A DNA stretch of 64,000 bases, taken from the NCBI RefSeq assembly GCF_024124825.1, contig NZ_JAMXSS010000002.1, forward strand, positions 124,001 through 188,000. The letters are read 5' to 3'. Under the pieces are notes generated by a model, which was not told the DNA's origin, searched no databases, and saw only the letters and a program-made list of their open reading frames with translations. Position numbers and translations under genes: made by a program. The DNA comes from Arthrobacter sp. H16F315 (GTDB lineage: Bacteria; Actinomycetota; Actinomycetes; Actinomycetales; Micrococcaceae). Shown here piece by piece: positions 44,450-52,346 of this stretch (its first letter is position 1; the number at the start of each line of letters is the position of its first letter).

Positions 44450-44884
44450 ATGATGTTCGAACATGCAGACGGAAACCCTATCCTCGTCCTCGATGAGGAT
44501 CAGAGCTGGAAAATGATTGAGGGCACTCAACACGGCAGGCTTGTGGTCTTCGTGCGCAACGAACCCGATATCTTTCCGGTCAACTATGCCGTGAGCCACA
44601 GGAGGCTCTACCTCCGGACGGCGCCCGGCAACAAACTCGCGGAACTGACCATCAATTCCAAGGTGTTGTTCGAAACGGATGGCATCCTCTCCGACGAGGC
44701 ATGGTCGATTGTTCTTCGCGGAACGGCACGGGTGCTGGACCAGTCCGCCGATATCGCAGCCGCAGAGGCACTGGGCCTCAAGCCGTGGGTTCCTACCCTG
44801 AAGGACTTTTACGTCGAGATCGAACCGACCTCGGTCAGCGGGCGCCATTTCCAGTTCGGCGAACACCCGGAGCGGGAGATCTAG
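44450..44884 (+). CDS. Pyridoxamine 5'-phosphate oxidase family protein
   Basis: Small split-barrel flavin- or F420-binding-fold protein of 144 residues. GRLVVFVRNEPDIFPVNYAV, LRTAPGNKLAELTINSKVLFETDG and WSIVLRGTARVL are typical of the actinobacterial group annotated as nitroimidazole-resistance-like or F420-dependent. An ATG one codon later is an alternative start. The flavin or deazaflavin cofactor cannot be decided by eye. The 258 bases before it (44192-44449) show no gene. Its stop is 40 bases before vsr. Confidence 0.82.
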   Translation: MMFEHADGNPILVLDEDQSWKMIEGTQHGRLVVFVRNEPDIFPVNYAVSHRRLYLRTAPGNKLAELTINSKVLFETDGILSDEAWSIVLRGTARVLDQSADIAAAEALGLKPWVPTLKDFYVEIEPTSVSGRHFQFGEHPEREI

Positions 44885-44924
44885 CAACCGCTCGACGCCG
44901 GCCAACACCACCTGGACGCAACCC

Positions 44925-45392
44925 ATGGCGGACAAGCTGACTCCCGAGCAGCGCAGCGCGAACATGTCGCGCATCCGGAGCACGAACACCAAGCCTGAAC
45001 TACTGGTCCGGAAATTACTCCATGCCAGGGGTTACCGCTACCGACTGCACGGCACCGCCGGTGGCGGCCGGCTGCCGGGCAAGCCGGATCTTGTCTTCGC
45101 GAGCCGGCGCAAAGTCATTTTCGTCAACGGCTGCTTCTGGCACTTTCACAACTGCCGGGTCGGGCAGCACGCCCCCAAAACCAACGCGGAGTTCTGGGAC
45201 ACCAAACGCGAGAGAACGCGGAACCGCGACGTCGAACAACGCCGTCAGCTTGAACGCTCCGGCTGGGACGTCCTCACCGTCTGGGAGTGCGAACTCAAGG
45301 ACCTTTCGGTGTTGGAAGAGCAACTCCACGATTTCCTGCAGGCAAGCCACCGCCGCGCGCGCGGTGGCCTCGACGGCGAGAACCGCCGATAG
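44925..45392 (+). CDS. vsr: Very short patch repair endonuclease
   Basis: Vsr nicks DNA at T:G mismatches produced by deamination of 5-methylcytosine. 155 residues, the expected size. Family motifs: MSRIRSTNTKPELLVRKLLHARGYRYRLH, GKPDLVFASRRKVIFVNGCFWHFHNC (catalytic Asp, then zinc/active-site His and Cys), and FWDTKRERTRNRD. Vsr genes normally lie next to a DNA cytosine methyltransferase; none is in this window. The neighbours are an unidentified frameshifted gene and a McrBC pair that targets modified cytosine. Confidence 0.95.
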   Translation: MADKLTPEQRSANMSRIRSTNTKPELLVRKLLHARGYRYRLHGTAGGGRLPGKPDLVFASRRKVIFVNGCFWHFHNCRVGQHAPKTNAEFWDTKRERTRNRDVEQRRQLERSGWDVLTVWECELKDLSVLEEQLHDFLQASHRRARGGLDGENRR

Positions 45393-45397
45393 TCAGT

Positions 45398-45849
45398 TTG
45401 CTCCGGGAAGACGGGAAGCCAGGGCGACGACTACAAAAAAACTTCTTCCGGCTTCACGAGACAGACCGATGTGTCTCAGGTAACATCACTCTCTGGGGGA
45501 CGAGGACACTACCGGTCCGCGATTACACGTACTAATATCCCCTGGGAGAGCACCAAATGCCGAAGTTACTGATGTCCACAACATCGCTGCGGACATCAAG
45601 CCGGCCGCCGAGGTCATTCCCCGGCTCCCTGCCGCAGGAGTACCGCCGGTCCCCGAGGTCAACTCCGACCTTGGCCCCCTGCGCCTCCAGGTTTCCGGGA
45701 TTATTGATTCGATTCTCTCTGACACGAAGCCCGAAGAGGCGGAGGTCCGCGAAAAGCTCCGCTGGCATGTAGCGAACCACCCCGGCCAGCCGGAGAAAGC
45801 CCTCTTGAGCCACCTGCTGTCTGTCTCCGTGCAGGCGGAAGCCGGTTAG
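45398..45849 (+). pseudogene. Unidentified frameshifted gene after vsr
   Basis: Two consecutive open frames look like one protein of about 150 residues. The first, from a TTG 6 bases after the vsr stop, reads LLREDGKPGRRLQKNFFRL and HETDRCVSGNITLWG. Adding one G to the run 45495-45499 continues it as DEDTTGPRLHVLISPGRAP, then AEVTDVHNIAADIKPAAEVI, and an acidic C-terminus with VSGIIDSILSDTKPEEAEV, KLRWHVANHPGQPEKALL and SVSVQAEAG. Composition is clearly protein-like, and no ATG is available. It may be a 3'-end remnant of a restriction or methyltransferase-linked gene, or a small gene with a TTG start. I do not recognise the family. Confidence 0.5.
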
Positions 45850-45861
45850 GCAAAGCGCCGG

Positions 45862-47091
45862 TCAGCGTCCGATACTCGCCTGACGCACCACTTCGCCCCA
45901 GGACTGCTGAGCGAGGTCCGCGATGGAGGCCAGGATTTCCGCTGGCGGCTGCGACAGGTCGAGCGGAAACTCCACCACATCGATGTCAGTGTTGAGGATC
46001 CGGCGCAGCTTGATCTCCCCCGCCCCCGGGTAGATGAGCCACGCCGTCGGCACCCGCAGCGACGTGCAGTACGCCAGCATCCGGTAGTGGTCCCCGGACA
46101 GCGATGCCCCGGCGTCGGCAGCGGCCTGGTACCTTGCGTCGTAGACCATCACCGGGCGTCCGCCAAGCAGGTGGACAGCACCGGGTTGCACCACGATCCG
46201 GTCAGAGTCGCGGACGGCCTCATTGAGCAGCGCGTTGTACCGCAGCCGCATCTCCCCCGGGAATGCGGCCATAGCCTCGCGGAGCGCCGTACCCACAAAG
46301 TCCTCGAACACCACGGACATATCAACAACAAACGACGCCGACTGCTGGGTACCGTCCCCGGCCTCCGCCGATGAATGGCGCAGGATGACTTCGGCCAGCC
46401 GCAACGCGGACTGGTATCGCGTGTTCATCCGGCTGGCCCGCCACACCGGCAGGGGCGCACCGGACTGCAGGCGGGTCACGGCCGCGAGCTTGCCCTTGAG
46501 CTGGCGGAGCCGGCTCAGCACCTCCGGCCGCACACCCGAAACCTGGGACATCCGCTCCAACGCCGCCCGCAGGATACGGTTTTCGGCGATATCCTCGGTG
46601 AACTCGTCGTAGGAAACCTCAAGGGGCACCAGCATGCCGGGCCGGCGCGAGATCTGGTCCGACATCCGAATCCGCCCTTTGACCGTCCGGAGCGATTCAT
46701 CAACATTCAGGTAGCCCTGCAGCACACCGCGGCTGAGCGCCCGGTCCGAGAGCTGGGCGAGCGACTGTGCCAGCGCGCTCCACAGATCCGCCTCTTCCAC
46801 CGCGGTGACGGTATCCTCCCGGAACCCCTGGTCCCCGGCGTAGCCGAGCAGGAACAGCAACCGGGCCAGGCCCAGTCGCTCCTTGGGCCGGACCTCAAGC
46901 TGCACCGTCGGGGTGCGCACCGCACCAATCTTCCCTACGGGCTCGATCCGGTAGATGCCCATGCCCATCGGCGAGGACTTGGCCAGGCCGCTGCCATTAA
47001 TATAGGCCGCGCTGGCCGGGTCAAGCCGTTCCACCACACCGCTGGAAAGCTCGTCCAGGACAACCCTGCGGATCGGCGGGGAACCCGTCAC
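45862..47091 (-). CDS. mcrC: McrC-like restriction subunit with altered nuclease motif
   Basis: McrC partner of the McrBC modification-dependent restriction system, about 409 residues from the GTG of VTGSPPIRRVVLDEL (a GTG 29 codons earlier is also open but overlaps mcrB). The N-terminal domain has GIYRIEPVGKIGAVRT and LEVRPKERLGLARLLFLLGYA, the middle part the NVDESLRTVKGRIRM and EFTEDIAENRILRAALERM blocks, and the C-terminus the PD-D/ExK nuclease fold. E. coli McrC uses T-x-D-x12-D-x-K. Here the equivalent is VVQPGAVHLLGGRPVMVYDARY: G304 in place of the first Asp, D318 kept, R320 in place of Lys. It could be catalytically weak or dead. Confidence 0.88.
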   Translation of the reverse strand: MTGSPPIRRVVLDELSSGVVERLDPASAAYINGSGLAKSSPMGMGIYRIEPVGKIGAVRTPTVQLEVRPKERLGLARLLFLLGYAGDQGFREDTVTAVEEADLWSALAQSLAQLSDRALSRGVLQGYLNVDESLRTVKGRIRMSDQISRRPGMLVPLEVSYDEFTEDIAENRILRAALERMSQVSGVRPEVLSRLRQLKGKLAAVTRLQSGAPLPVWRASRMNTRYQSALRLAEVILRHSSAEAGDGTQQSASFVVDMSVVFEDFVGTALREAMAAFPGEMRLRYNALLNEAVRDSDRIVVQPGAVHLLGGRPVMVYDARYQAAADAGASLSGDHYRMLAYCTSLRVPTAWLIYPGAGEIKLRRILNTDIDVVEFPLDLSQPPAEILASIADLAQQSWGEVVRQASIGR

Positions 47092-47116
47092 ACCGTGGCC
47101 TGCCCGGCCGGGCTGG

Positions 47117-49348
47117 CTAGACGCGTGCAAGGCGGTCAAGGAGCTGGTCAAGTCCGAACCGCTCCTGAAGCTGCGCACGGTTCAGCTGCCCATGGTAGTG
47201 CTCCTCCAGCAACGGCATCAGCTCATACTTCCAGATCCGCCGCAGGCCCTTGGACGTCTGCGCGGACGGCTTCATAAAATAGGACGGACCGATCATCAGG
47301 TCCCGGTCCCACTCATCGATGGCGTCATTGAGGGCGTCCATCAGCAGGGCCGGCGTCGTATCCAGGTCCCGGGCTTGCAGGAAACGCAGCAGCGTTCCTT
47401 GCACCGGAGCGGTCTCGGGGTGGAGTTCGATGAAGGAGAAGCGGCGGCGAATGGCGGCGTCCATCATCGCAATGGACCGGTCAGCGGTGTTCATGGTGCC
47501 GATGATGTAGAGGTTGTCCGGCAGCGTAAAGGGCTCGTTGGGGCTGTACTGCAGGTAAATCCGGTCATCGCGGTATTCGAGCAGGAAATACAGCTCACCG
47601 AAGACCTTCGCCAGGTTCGCCCGGTTCATCTCATCGATGATCAGGAAGTACGGCTTGCTCTCGTTTCCCGGCTTCGCGGCTTCCTCGGCGATGCGGCGCA
47701 GCGGCCCGGCTACGAGCTTAAAGGACACCTGGCCCTCGTCGGTTTTGTCCGGCCTGAAGCCCTCAAAGAAGTCCTCATAGGCGTACGAAGGGTGGAACTG
47801 CACCAGCTTGACGCGTTCGTCGGTGGTGTCTCCGGCGAGCTGGGCGGCAAGGTGCTTGGCCAGGTATGTCTTGCCGGTTCCGGGCGGCCCGTACAGCACC
47901 AACTGGCGGTTCTCCTCCAGCAGTTCGGCGATCTCCTGCAGCGGCTCCAGGTCCATATGCAGCGACTCAGCGAACTCCGGCGTCAGCGGGCGGAACCCCT
48001 CACAGGCAGCTTCGACGACGGCTGCCGGTTCGACACCCTCGCTCGGCCCGGCTTCCGCTTCAGCGGGCAGCAGTACCTCCAGCGCCTGGATGACTCGGGT
48101 GACGTCGACGACGATCCCGGAGGTGGCGAGTTGCCGCTGAACATGACGGGGCAGTTCGGTCATGGTGTGTGCCTCGTCGAACCAGCGGACCTTCCGGCCC
48201 AGCCGGCGGTTGTCGTCGCGGTGCTCAGGTTCACCGAGGACGACCCCCAACCGCACAGTTCCCGAGCTCTGATACAGGGCCAGGTCGCCGGGTTTCATCA
48301 CCCCCAAAAAGGCGAAGACGGCGGTCTTGGTGTCTTCGCGTTCAACGTAGCCGAGGTGCTTGTAGTCCTCGTCGACGGCGTGCTGGACCAGCCCGGCGGT
48401 AACGCCGGGGTCCAGCAGCCGCAGGTGCTCAACATCGAGCGTGATCGATTCCTCGGCCTGCCAGCTGCTGAGCAGCTCGGCGTTGTCGTGGTGGGTGCGC
48501 AGCAGCCAGGCCCGGCGCCCGGGGTCACCGACCTTGCGCCACTGGCTCACCAGCTGCCGGGAGTACCAGTCGATCCGTTGGCCGGCCTGTTCGTCGAGGT
48601 GCAGGCGGATCCGGTGGATGTCTGCGGAGATCTCCTCGTCGCTCTCGCCCTTCGCCCCACCTACCAGGGACGCGAAGGCATCACGGATCTCCTGGCGTTC
48701 GACGTCGGCCACAACCGGTTCGAAGTAGCTGGGCCAGACCAGGAATTCGATGCTGCGGCGGATGGCCGGCTGGTCATCGGGTGTGCCGGCAACCAGCCGG
48801 TGGAAGGCCAACGGGTCCTTCACCGCGGCCGCAACTTCACCGGCAGGACGCCGGGCAACGTGCTGAACCAGCCGGCACAGCCAGCTCAGGTGGTCCCAGA
48901 TGGTCCAGTTGAATTCCGCGGTGCGGTCCCGGATGACGCCGTGGTCCGTCATGCCCGCGTACAACTCGATCGGCAGTTCCAGGGGCGGCTCCAGCCAGGT
49001 AGCCGCTTCGGCCACCCGCGCCCTTTTGACCTTGAGGGATTTCACCTCATGTGCCAACGGCAGGGACTGCAGGAAGAGCAGTTCGACGGCCAATTGCTTG
49101 GCGCCCCGGGAGGCGTCCTGCAGGTTCTGCCGCAGGTTGGTCATCATGGGGGCCTTGGGATCCGGGACCCCGCGCTCAAGGCGACCCAGCAACTCCGTGG
49201 CCGCTGGCACCGACCATGTTTTGGTGCGGCCGTCCAAGGCAGACGCTTTGCCCAGCAACCCCGGCCCCAGCACAAACCAGGCCGCATCTTCGATCTCCTT
49301 GGAGATGCCGAGGGCGCGGTGCATGGCAGGCTTTTTGGCTGGGGTCAT
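47117..49348 (-). CDS. mcrB: McrB-like AAA+ GTPase/ATPase with reader domain
   Basis: Motor subunit of a McrBC-type system, 743 residues. About 1-330 is an all-alpha region of no known family to me; about 335-430 looks like an EVE/PUA-type modified-base reader (VMKPGDLALYQSSGTVRLGVVLGEPEH, then KVRWFDE). The AAA+ module has Walker A LYGPPGTGKTYLAKHLA, QFHPSYAYEDFFEGFRP, Walker B FLIIDEMNRANLAKVFGEL and the McrB hallmark GTMNTADRSIAMMDAAIRRRF. All nucleotide motifs are intact. It should bind DNA with a modified cytosine and drive McrC. mcrC follows on the same strand, overlapping or about 25 bases on depending on the start. Confidence 0.92.
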   Translation of the reverse strand: MTPAKKPAMHRALGISKEIEDAAWFVLGPGLLGKASALDGRTKTWSVPAATELLGRLERGVPDPKAPMMTNLRQNLQDASRGAKQLAVELLFLQSLPLAHEVKSLKVKRARVAEAATWLEPPLELPIELYAGMTDHGVIRDRTAEFNWTIWDHLSWLCRLVQHVARRPAGEVAAAVKDPLAFHRLVAGTPDDQPAIRRSIEFLVWPSYFEPVVADVERQEIRDAFASLVGGAKGESDEEISADIHRIRLHLDEQAGQRIDWYSRQLVSQWRKVGDPGRRAWLLRTHHDNAELLSSWQAEESITLDVEHLRLLDPGVTAGLVQHAVDEDYKHLGYVEREDTKTAVFAFLGVMKPGDLALYQSSGTVRLGVVLGEPEHRDDNRRLGRKVRWFDEAHTMTELPRHVQRQLATSGIVVDVTRVIQALEVLLPAEAEAGPSEGVEPAAVVEAACEGFRPLTPEFAESLHMDLEPLQEIAELLEENRQLVLYGPPGTGKTYLAKHLAAQLAGDTTDERVKLVQFHPSYAYEDFFEGFRPDKTDEGQVSFKLVAGPLRRIAEEAAKPGNESKPYFLIIDEMNRANLAKVFGELYFLLEYRDDRIYLQYSPNEPFTLPDNLYIIGTMNTADRSIAMMDAAIRRRFSFIELHPETAPVQGTLLRFLQARDLDTTPALLMDALNDAIDEWDRDLMIGPSYFMKPSAQTSKGLRRIWKYELMPLLEEHYHGQLNRAQLQERFGLDQLLDRLARV

Positions 49349-49440
49349 GCCTTCAATTTACAGGCTTAAGCTGAACGCCGGCATCATCGGGGCGCCCGAA
49401 AGTACCGACCGGAGGCTGAGCGTGTTTCCGGCGCTGGTTG

Positions 49441-49692
49441 CTACTTGGCGGCCGCGCGCTTGACGCCAAAAGTGAAATAGCTGCCCGGGCCGACGAAGTT
49501 GACCAGGGTCGCCAGCCGCCACATCGTTTTGCTGCCGCGGATTTGTTCGGCCGGCCGGCGTGAGATATCCCGCTGGGCGGCGACCAGTAAGGAGAGCTGA
49601 ACAACAGCCGCGGTCACCGTTCCGACCTTCGCCATCGGCGTGAGCTCTTTCCAGGTCTTCTTCTGGGCTTTTTTCTTGCCTTTGTTCGCCAT
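49441..49692 (-). CDS. Small membrane protein, PLDc_N-like
   Basis: A protein of 83 residues from MANKGKKKAQKKTW. A Lys-rich start is followed by a hydrophobic segment (KVGTVTAAVVQLSLLVAA), the polar stretch QRDISRRPAEQIRGSKTMWR and a second hydrophobic part with FVGPGSYFTFG. The two-span hairpin with R-R-P and F-x-G-P resembles the phospholipase D N-terminal (PLDc_N) family found alone in many actinobacteria, function unknown. The open frame starts 11 codons earlier, but the Lys-rich ATG has the better start context. Confidence 0.65.
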   Translation of the reverse strand: MANKGKKKAQKKTWKELTPMAKVGTVTAAVVQLSLLVAAQRDISRRPAEQIRGSKTMWRLATLVNFVGPGSYFTFGVKRAAAK

Positions 49693-49794
49693 TAGCTGTC
49701 CTCGTTTATTGACCATAATATGCACTCCTTGGCTCCCGGGCCGGGTGCCCGCGGCTTGTCCATCCTAGGGACGATAGCTCGGCCCAAGTAGAGG

Positions 49795-50241
49795 CTATGG
49801 GACCGGTTTTTCGGAATCCGCGGGATCCGGAGTGAACCGGGCGAGCATCGCTTTTTGCTCCGGAGTCAGCCGCAGCACGCGCCCGGTGGCCTCGTCGACA
49901 AACGCCAGATGGCTTGAGGCCCGGACGCAGTCCTCCCGGGTCACGGGGTCCTGCACCAGATAGTGGATGTCAAAACTGGCGCCCTTGACCGTGCCGATCC
50001 ACAGCTGGACTACCGCCGGTACGTTGCGGTACTCGAGGGTCCGGACGTAGCGGATTTTGTGGTCCACGATCAGCGCCAGGGTTCCCTCCGGGACCTCGTT
50101 GAATAGCGAGACCGGCGGCTCTACGCCTGGCCGCCCCGACCCTCTCGGCGGCCCGAAGGCCGCGATCCGGGCTTCCTCCAGGATCCGGACGATCTGGACG
50201 TTGTTGATATGGCCGTAGGCGTCCATGTCGCCCCAGCGCAT
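49795..50241 (-). CDS. Acyl-CoA thioesterase, 4HBT/YbgC-like hotdog
   Basis: Hotdog-fold thioesterase of about 148 residues that hydrolyses acyl-CoA. The family opening RWGDMDAYGHINNVQIVRILEEARIAAFG has the catalytic Asp and is followed by DHKIRYVRTLEYRNVPAVVQLWIG and VRASSHLAFVDEATGR. Relatives usually have about 10-18 residues before RWGDMD; the same frame here continues upstream (SAAGHLAASRRIEVQIP) with no ATG, GTG or TTG, only a CTG that overlaps the exporter stop. So translation may start at CTG, or the protein is short. It follows the ABC exporter genes by about 50 bases. Confidence 0.9.
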   Translation of the reverse strand: MRWGDMDAYGHINNVQIVRILEEARIAAFGPPRGSGRPGVEPPVSLFNEVPEGTLALIVDHKIRYVRTLEYRNVPAVVQLWIGTVKGASFDIHYLVQDPVTREDCVRASSHLAFVDEATGRVLRLTPEQKAMLARFTPDPADSEKPVP

Positions 50242-50291
50242 GGGAATCTGAACCTCGATGCGCCGGGACGCGGCAAGGTGGCCGGCGGCGC

Positions 50292-52346
50292 TCAGCTGCG
50301 CGCCGCCGTCGTGTCGTCGGCAGTGTTCTCCGAAAAAGCCGTCTCCGCGTCTTCACCGGCGAACTGGGACATGTACAGGCGGTAGTAGGCACCTTTGAGT
50401 TCCAGCAACCGGGCGTGCGCACCCTGTTCAACGATCCGGCCGGCCTCCATCACCAGGATGGTGTCGGCGTCACGGATAGTGGAGAGTCGGTGGGCAATCA
50501 CGAAGCTGGTGCGATCGGTGCGCAAGGCGGCCATGGCCTTCTGAACTAGGACTTCGGTGCGGGTGTCCACCGAGCTGGTGGCCTCGTCCAGGATTAGCAG
50601 CGAGGGGTTCGCCACGAAGGCACGGGCAATGGTGATCAGCTGCTTTTCGCCGGCGCTGACATTGTTGCCCTCCTCGTCGATGACGGTGTTGTAACCGTCC
50701 GGAAGGGCCCGGACGAAGCGGTCCACGAAGGTGGCTTTCGCCGCCTCCAGCACCTGTTCTTCCGTCGCGTCCAGCTTGCCGTAGCGGATGTTGTCGTAAA
50801 TGGTGCCGCCGAACAACCACGCGTCCTGCAACACCATGCCAACCTTGGACCGCAATTCCGCTCGGCTGAGCTGCGTGATATCCGCCCCGTCCAGCGTGAT
50901 GCTGCCGCCCTGGAGCTCGTAGAAGCGCATCACAAGGTTCACCAGGGTGGTCTTGCCCGCACCGGTGGGGCCAACAATCGCCACGGTGTGCCCGGGCTCA
51001 GCGGTGAAAGACAGGTCCTCGATCAGCGGTTTGTCCGCGGTGTAGCTGAAGGTGACGTGCCGGAAATCAACGTGGCCATCGGTCTTGGCGGGCAACTTTT
51101 CGGTGGCGGTCTCGGCGTCTTGTTCCTCGGCGTCGAGGAATTCAAAGACCCGCTCCGCTGAGGCGACGCCGGACTGCAGCATGTTCGCCATGCCTGCCAT
51201 CTGGCCCAGCGGCTGGGTGAACTCGCGGGAGTACTGGATGAACGCGGTGGCATCACCCAGGCTCATCCCGCCGGAGGCGACCCGCAGTCCGCCGACGACG
51301 GCGATCCCGACGTAGCTGAGGTAGGACACAAACTGCATCACGGGCATGATCATCCCGGAGACGAACTGTGCACCGAAGCTGGCCCGGTAGAGCGCTTCGT
51401 TCCGCTCGTCGAAGCGGTCCAGCATGTCCGCGTCGCGGCCGAACACCCGGACGAGGTCGTGGCCGGAGAAGGACTCCTCGATCTGGCCGTTGAGATCCCC
51501 GGTGTTCTTCCACTGGGCGGCAAAAAGCTTTTGGCTGCGGGAACCGATGATGCCAGCAGCCACGGCAGAGAGGGGCAACGCAACGAGGGCGATAAGGGCC
51601 AGCTGCCAGGACACGATGAACATCATAATAACAATGCCGATCACCGTCAGCGCCGAGTTAACGAGCTGCGCGAAGGCCTGCTGCAGGGCCTGCTGGATGT
51701 TGTCCACATCGTTGGTCACCCGCGAGAGGATGTCGCCACGCTGGCGGGTATCGAAGTAGTTCAACGGAAGCCTGTTCAGCTTCTTCTCGGTGTCATCGCG
51801 CAGCTGGCGGACCACACGCATCACCAGCACGTTCAGGACATAGCCCTGCAGCCACAGGAAGATATTGGCGACGAAGTACATCACCAGCACCACGCTGATC
51901 AGGAAAGCCAGCCGCTGGAAATCCACGCCCACACCCGGGATAACGTTCATCCTGGAGAGCATGTCCGCGAAGTTGTCCTGGCCCTGGGCGCGCAGGCCCT
52001 GGACGAACTGCTCCTTGGTCCCGCCGGAGGGCAGCTGTTTGCCAATGACTCCAGCAAAGATCACATCCATGGCCTGGCCGAGGATGCGGGGCGCCACGAC
52101 ATTGAGGACGACGGCGACCGTGACCATTGCCAGCACGGCGGTGATGCCGGCACGCTCGGGTTTCAGCAGGGACATCAACCGCTTCGCGGCGGGCCAGAAG
52201 TGCTGTGCCTTCTTCGCCGGCAGGTCCCCGAACATACCGCCGTCGGCCTCTCCGGGGGTGAATTCCTCTTCATGGAAGTCGTCCTCCGGCTCCATGTCCG
52301 GGGCTGGCTTCCCGGACTGCAGCGAAACCTTCTCGTTGGTGCTCAT
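50292..52346 (-). CDS. ABC exporter half-transporter, catalytic-site subunit
   Basis: Type IV (MDR-type) ABC exporter of 684 residues: a ~60-residue acidic N-tail, six membrane spans (about 70-400) and an ATPase domain. Walker A is VGPTGAGKTTLVNLV and Walker B LLILDEATSSVD with the catalytic Glu; the ABC signature is degenerate, NVSAGEKQL for LSGGQ. Its ATG overlaps the stop of the partner gene by 4 bases, so a heterodimer is expected. Its Walker sites with the partner's intact signature form the working ATP site. Substrate probably drugs or lipids. Confidence 0.93.
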   Translation of the reverse strand: MSTNEKVSLQSGKPAPDMEPEDDFHEEEFTPGEADGGMFGDLPAKKAQHFWPAAKRLMSLLKPERAGITAVLAMVTVAVVLNVVAPRILGQAMDVIFAGVIGKQLPSGGTKEQFVQGLRAQGQDNFADMLSRMNVIPGVGVDFQRLAFLISVVLVMYFVANIFLWLQGYVLNVLVMRVVRQLRDDTEKKLNRLPLNYFDTRQRGDILSRVTNDVDNIQQALQQAFAQLVNSALTVIGIVIMMFIVSWQLALIALVALPLSAVAAGIIGSRSQKLFAAQWKNTGDLNGQIEESFSGHDLVRVFGRDADMLDRFDERNEALYRASFGAQFVSGMIMPVMQFVSYLSYVGIAVVGGLRVASGGMSLGDATAFIQYSREFTQPLGQMAGMANMLQSGVASAERVFEFLDAEEQDAETATEKLPAKTDGHVDFRHVTFSYTADKPLIEDLSFTAEPGHTVAIVGPTGAGKTTLVNLVMRFYELQGGSITLDGADITQLSRAELRSKVGMVLQDAWLFGGTIYDNIRYGKLDATEEQVLEAAKATFVDRFVRALPDGYNTVIDEEGNNVSAGEKQLITIARAFVANPSLLILDEATSSVDTRTEVLVQKAMAALRTDRTSFVIAHRLSTIRDADTILVMEAGRIVEQGAHARLLELKGAYYRLYMSQFAGEDAETAFSENTADDTTAARS

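Noticed and set aside
44925..49348. A phage-derived or transposon-borne defence island
   Set aside because: No integrase, transposase, direct repeats or composition change is visible at the edges within this window.
47192..49369. A 725-codon open frame opposite mcrB
   Set aside because: McrB motifs on the minus strand are complete; the opposite frame shows no motif and has shadow-like composition.
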